DNA from: Hyperoodon ampullatus
Taxonomy: Eukaryota > Chordata > Mammalia > Artiodactyla > Ziphiidae
Direction of reading: 5' to 3'
DNA length: 64,000 bases
NCBI GenBank assembly: GCA_949752795.1
Contig: OX457074.1
Location: forward strand, 3,795,527 to 3,859,526
Made by a program: the position numbers and the translations under genes. Below the pieces are notes generated by a model. That model searched no databases. It was not told the origin of the DNA and saw only the letters and a list, made by a program, of their open reading frames with translations. Position 1 is the first letter of the stretch. Each line of letters starts with the position of its first letter. Shown here one piece after another: positions 58,996 through 64,000 of the stretch.

Positions 58996-60298
58996 AGTGC
59001 AATAGTCCTTTCTATACCTCCAGACCTGAGGAAACCAACAACTTGCCAAACTGCAAAGGTCTTTTGGCACCTCAGTCTACTGCACCACACTCGCATTCTA
59101 GCGGTAAAACTTAGAGGAAAAAGTAGATTGGCCCTAAAAGATATAAACAAATGGACTAATTGGGAATCTGGTCCATAGCCATCTGGCTATTTCTGACCTT
59201 ATGACATGCTGGAAAAGATAGTGCAAGTTCGAGACTATCTACAGACAAAGGGCATTCTCTGTTAGGGGAAAGTTCTAAAGGAGACCTCTGGGAAGTAGTG
59301 GATTCCTACAGTGTGCCTGAAGCTAAACCTCACCCAGCAGACCTGCTCAATTCCACAGCCACCATCTTAGCCAACAGCCTCAGAAAGCAACTGGCTAATT
59401 AGATTACTGCTTCTCTGTTTGACTCCACTAACCAAATCCCCACCTTACTGCCTGTGACTAACTGGATAACTGGGGTATTAGACCACTTAACTAACCACAT
59501 TATATGTAGGATGGCTTCTTAAAAGCCACTAATTGCTCTAGCACATGAAACTGGAGAGGGTAAGAGGTGGGAGGCCCTTTTCCTCCCTTGATATTAGGTA
59601 AAGGAGAGAAAATAAGAAAGCTAAAATCCTATGTTTAAGAAGCAAATGCATATCTGCTCTTCACAGATATATAGTAAATTACACAGAACTTACTGACTTC
59701 CACTGGATAACCTGACCTGAGGTGGGTACAGTTTGGCCTGCCTCATCCAAGCTGATAATCTAAATGCTCTGAAAGCAATCTTACATTTCATTAAAAATAC
59801 ATTTTTCCAGTGTGTTTCCTCTGTCATCCACATAGCAAAATAGCATAGACATTGTTTTACAATTACCTCAGTATTAAATTTTCCCTCACAATGGTCTGTT
59901 GTATCTCTTAGAAATCTGTATTTAATTCAAAACCAACGACATCTTTTCCCTCTGGTGAATAAAAATGGGAAAGAGAAGAGAATTCCTATTAAGTCTCATT
60001 CCCTAAACCCAGACATTTTGATTCTATTTAAAGAGGGGCCAACTAAATGTCCTCTCTCCTGTTAGATACTTTATCTAAACATAATATGTAAGCGATAGCC
60101 TAGATTTCAAGTTATCCTTAACTTTTTTAGCACTTCACCTTGCTCAGTTTCACCACCTTATTTGTAATCAGTCTTTGCAAGTGGCAAAACTGAGGATCTG
60201 AAAGGTGGTGACTTGAACAAAAATCACACAAAATCTGCTGTTGAAGAGGAAATGAAATGAGGGACTCTTGAAAATCTCAGGCTGCCGCTCTGCTTATT

Positions 60299-60612
60299 TT
60301 TTTTTAAAGGAATTTTGCTTTTTTTAAATTTTATTTACTTATTAATTTTTGGTTGTGTTGGCTCTTCGTTTACTGTGCGAGGGCTTTCTCTAGTTGCGAT
60401 AAGTGGGGGCCACTCCTCGTCCCGGTGCGCGGGCCTCTCACTATCGCGGCCTCTCTTGTTGCGGAGCACAGGCTCCAGACACGCAGGCTCAGTAATTATG
60501 GCTCACGGGGCTAGTTGCTCCGCGGCATGTGGGATCTTTCAAGACCAGGGCTCGAACCCGCGTCCCCTGCACTGGCAGGCGGACTCTCAACCACTGCGCC
60601 ACCAGGGAAGCC
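60299..60612 (-). mobile_element. CHR SINE, long form (antisense)
   Basis: From a T/ATTT-rich tail and 'ggttgtgttggctcttcg' to 'ccaccagggaagcc'. A perfect 14-bp duplication (ccgctctgcttatt) lies at 60285-60298 and 60613-60626. Confidence 0.94.
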
Positions 60613-61624
60613 CCGCTCTGCTTATTGAATCACTTGAGTTCTGTTGCAGTGAGACACCTCCAGTGACACATTTCCAAAATCCACATTTCACACCAGTCAC
60701 TTACATCACAATAAAGCAGTGGTGTCATAAAGCATGTGTCTGTGTTGTGGGGGGCTGGGGAGGGGGGTGCAGTCCTGCCTTTATAAATCAGTCTGAGAGA
60801 GAGGGAGTTGAAGAGAAGCAAGAAAGGAAAAAAAGAATCCAACATATGTTGGTATGTTCCTCCTTCTTCTTTTTTTTTCTTTGTTCCTTCTCATCTTGAG
60901 AACAAAACTTGAATGTCAGGGACAGAGGTGCTTTAACCTTTGGCCAAAAGGAAGCTCTCCCTGCAGGTCTCTCCACCAGGAGCGACTCTGGAAGGATAAA
61001 TCTTGAGTGGCACTGATTTGCTAATTCCCAGAGCACCAGCAAAATCTGTGGAGCTGACTTTAGAAAAAGCAGCTGTCTACATAGAGGATTATCCCTGCTA
61101 CACAGCCCAGTGACTCAAACTAATTTTCTAGTTTGTGGATTACCACAGTCCCTTGCTTCCCCCTCCCTCCTGCCCAGCTATTTCATTTCCCATTAGAATT
61201 TACACAGATCGGGTAGGGAGCCTGAAACGTAAAACTAAAGAGATTTTTCTTCTTCAAGGGATCTGAATTATTCTCCCTATTTTCCTCTCAAAAACTGTCC
61301 AGAAAATATGTCTTTCTTCTGGTTTTCTTTTTCTTTTCAGTTAGTATGAATTGATGACCACCCTTATACAACTCTTGAGATTCAATTAATGATATATTTT
61401 AAGATGCAGCCTATTTTGCACCAATATCTTTTCTAAATATGATGTCCCCGCCCCCCAAAAAACTATAGTATTAGAGGAAACTAAAATACAATTAATAGGC
61501 AACTATGTAGTTTATTTTCCAAATGGAGACACTTTTGAGAATGAAGGGGCCATTATTAATAAGGATGCCATGACCGTAGGTGTAAACCAGGATGAGTGGT
61601 CACCCTAAAAATAAGGCAAAATGG

Positions 61625-62026
61625 GGCTTCCCTGGTGGCACAGTGGTTAAGAATCCACCTGCCAATGCAGAGGACACGGGTTCAAGCCCTGGTCCAGGAA
61701 GATCCCACATGCCACGGAGCAACTAAGCCCGTGCGCCACAACTACTGAGCCTGTGCTCTAGAGCCCGTGAGCCACAACTACTGAGCCAACGTGCCACATC
61801 TACTGAAGCCTGCGCACTCTAGAGCCTGTGCTCTGCAACAAGAGAAGCCACCGCAGTGAGAAGCCCGTGCACCGCAACAAAGAGTAGCCCCTGCTCGTGG
61901 CAACTAGAGAAAGCTTGCGCACAGCAACGAAGACCCAACACAGCCAAAACAAATAAATAAATCAACAAAAATAATAAATAAAATAAATAAAAATTTTAAA
62001 GCTAATAATTATAAAAAATAAAATAA
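61625..62026 (+). mobile_element. CHR SINE, long form, near full length
   Basis: The most complete long-form copy in the window: head, B box 'gggttcaagccctggtccag', three 'cacaactactgag'-type internal repeats, 'agagtagcccctgctcgtgg' and an AATAAATA-rich tail. Target duplication 'aaataaggcaaaatggg' lies at both ends (about 61608-61624 and 62028-62044). Confidence 0.94.
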
Positions 62027-62761
62027 AAAAATAAGGCAAAATGGGCTGCCTAGTCACCAGGAGAGTGGGCAGTAGATAGAGACAGCCTGGTTCTCCTGGC
62101 TGATGCTTGGCAACATCCCTTCTAATGAAGTCCTCTCCCCTGCAGGCCTGGCTCCTAGGAAAACCCTGCCAACCAGGCTTTCTTTTCCTGATGCCCAGGC
62201 TGTTCCAAGAGACCTGGTGTCTCTGGCATCAAGCTGTTCGTGCACTGGCTGGTCATCAGCAGCTGTGTGTGTTCAGTTCCCTCATGGGGCCCATCACCAC
62301 CCGCCCCTGGCAGAGTGCCACTGAGGGAAGCATTTCTGTGGCACTGGGCGACAGTATGCCACTTCCCTGCCTCCTGCTATGGGAGTTAGCTCCAAGAGGC
62401 TTCTAGTGCTGGTCCTCAAAGAAGGCATCTGGGTCCACTGTAGACACTCTTAGCCTGATGGTGAGCAGTTGGGCACCTTTTATGCCCCACATGCGATCAC
62501 TGAACAGAAAACAGGATGCAAAACCTCCCTTTTAACTACAGTCAGGCACTGGCATTGCTCTGCCCTGAATCACCAAGGTGGCACATGCACACCACCTACA
62601 TTTACTGGATGCCTCCCACAGTGGGCACCCTGCTAAGCCTGTCATTAATATATTCCACCTCCAGGAAAGCACCTGCCATCTGGAGATTTGCGACCAAAGC
62701 AGTGCACTGGAGGTTTGGGGGGGAGGGGGGATTTAGAGCTTATTGCCTTATTCTGTTAGTA

Positions 62762-62973
62762 CAGGGCTTCTCAACCTGGCACTATTGACATGTGGGGCCA
62801 GGTAGTTTTATGACCTTGGGGCACTGTAGGAGGTGCAGCAGCGTCTGGCCTCTACCCACTGGATGCCAGTACCACTCCCCTCAAACCCCCCACCCATTCT
62901 GACAACCAAAAATGTCTCTAGACATTGTAGAATGTGCCCTGGGAACAAAACCACCCCTGGTGAAGAACCATTG
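62762..62973 (+). mobile_element. MER20 (hAT-Charlie DNA transposon relic)
   Basis: It begins 'cagggcttctcaacctggca' with 'ctattgacatgtggggcca', contains 'ctggcctctacccactggat', 'tgacaaccaaaaatgtctct' and 'agacattgtagaatgtgccc', and ends 'ggtgaagaaccattg', an imperfect inverted terminal repeat. This is the MER20 order at near full length. MER20 copies are known to serve as regulatory DNA in placental uterus (family knowledge). Confidence 0.88.
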
Positions 62974-64000
62974 TCTCAGGGCATTTGGGTGTGCTTAGGG
63001 CCAAGTACAGAGAAACTGCCCTGCCTTCTAGAAGTCTGGGCTTTAGCTACTGGATTACAGGGACAGAGAGAGGCTTATGAAGTTGGGAAGACAGAGAGTA
63101 TAAATGTCATGAATTCCTCAGGGTTTAAGAACCAGCAAGCCAGCCCCCACGCTCCACAGGAATCTGAGATTTGCTCGCCTGCATTGCTGCAGATTTGCAC
63201 TACAAGAATGATGATGTTTTCAAATGAATAAACCAGTGCTTGCCGATTTAGAGAGCTGCATCACAGCGAGTCCCTGTGGTAACTATCCTTTTTCCTGTTT
63301 CTGTAGCAGACATCTAAAAGGGGAGCCCTGAAAGTCTTGGTCAGGACTGAGTTTAACACTGTGTACTGCTCGGGAGCAAGAAACCCAGGTTCATAGAAAC
63401 AGTGTAGAAGCAGCTGCGGTGCAAGGGCCCGCACTGGTTCCCTGCGCTTTGTGCGGGACTGGTGCGGTGCCAGCTGCAGATCGGGGCATAAGTGGGGAGT
63501 CAGGACAGTCATCTCACGGCTGCGATTTTCCTGGTCCTTCGTGTTAGTTTAGGGGAAAGTTCTCTCAAACAAAATGACTCCCAGGAGCTCTGTCAAGAAT
63601 CAAAAAAATAAAACACAACCAAAACCCACTGCCAAGAGAGGATGAGGGGTCTGCCTTTGTTGTCTTTGCCTGCACAGGCCAGACAGGAGGGCCTTCGCTG
63701 GCCCTGCTGCCAGCCAGAGCCTAACCATGCTGCCTCCCATGGGCTCTGAATCTGAGGCACCTGGAAGGGTTATTAGCAGGATTGGAACTCATCCCTCTGC
63801 TGGGACTAGATCATAATTACAGTAATTTTCTAACAGAGCTCGGCAGTAGGACTGTTTAATCAGCATCTGACTCCCTTGTGCCCCCAGCCCTCATCACTCA
63901 AGGAGAGGAGTGGGATGGCTCTTAAAGAGACAGTGCCGGCCTTTCAGCACTGCTAACAGATGTGCCCTAATTGGTAGAATATATCTAAGTCTCATAGCTT

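Larger units (their letters stand above)
56551..64000. other. Downstream intergenic region
   Basis: After the proposed SKAP1 end I see only repeats and unassigned single-copy text: CHR SINEs at 56641-61.6 kb, a MIR near 57.8 kb and MER20 at 62762-62973. No exon of a neighbouring gene is recognisable. In human the next gene on this side is SNX11 (memory), which would lie beyond the window. Confidence 0.7.

Overview
The window is mammalian nuclear DNA and almost certainly cetacean (a toothed whale or dolphin). It carries about twenty copies of the tRNA-derived CHR SINE typical of whales, in its short GC-rich form, its long form and its older Bov-tA-like form. These sit beside L1 3' ends, older MIR and L2 relics and one MER20. 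Long introns, GT-AG splice sites and a vertebrate adaptor gene fit this. No bacterial, plasmid or viral gene organisation is present.

The only gene I can support is SKAP1 (Src kinase-associated phosphoprotein 1, SKAP55, a T-cell adaptor), on the + strand. The window begins in an intron upstream of the first visible exon (9761-9838). It then holds eight consecutive coding exons: 9761-9838, 10695-10778, 14097-14221, 17287-17350, 19482-19691, 28837-28887, 36057-36157 and 54312-54413 (stop TGA at 54411-54413). Phases join without a break and give 270 residues: the PH domain, a very acidic tyrosine-containing linker and the C-terminal SH3 domain. The N-terminal exons (roughly the first 94 residues by comparison with the human protein) lie beyond the left edge. 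A non-coding last exon at about 56443-56550 with AATAAA and a GU-rich tract is proposed as the 3' UTR terminus, spliced to a donor 7 bases after the stop codon. From there to 64000 the window looks intergenic.

Between exons there are introns of 0.86, 3.3, 3.1, 2.1, 9.1, 7.2, 18.2 and (in the 3' UTR) 2.0 kb. Recent SINEs cluster at 3.5-12 kb, 25-35 kb and 51.9-62 kb. Two stretches (about 12.0-25.0 kb and 39.55-51.97 kb) have no CHR SINE. The second is nearly free of recognisable repeats and contains several blocks that look like conserved non-coding elements; this is judged by eye only.

The points most worth checking are: substitutions in two SKAP1 signalling motifs (Cys at a tyrosine site, Gln at the Arg of the RKxxYxxY-type motif) together with an enlarged Glu tract; three independent nested SINE insertions that all used the same TT|AAGA site inside a host SINE; a perfect 77-bp tandem duplication inside a SINE; a 12-bp perfect inverted repeat; and two RFX-like 13-mers in the repeat-poor part of the last long intron. 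I found no clearly undescribed biological system.
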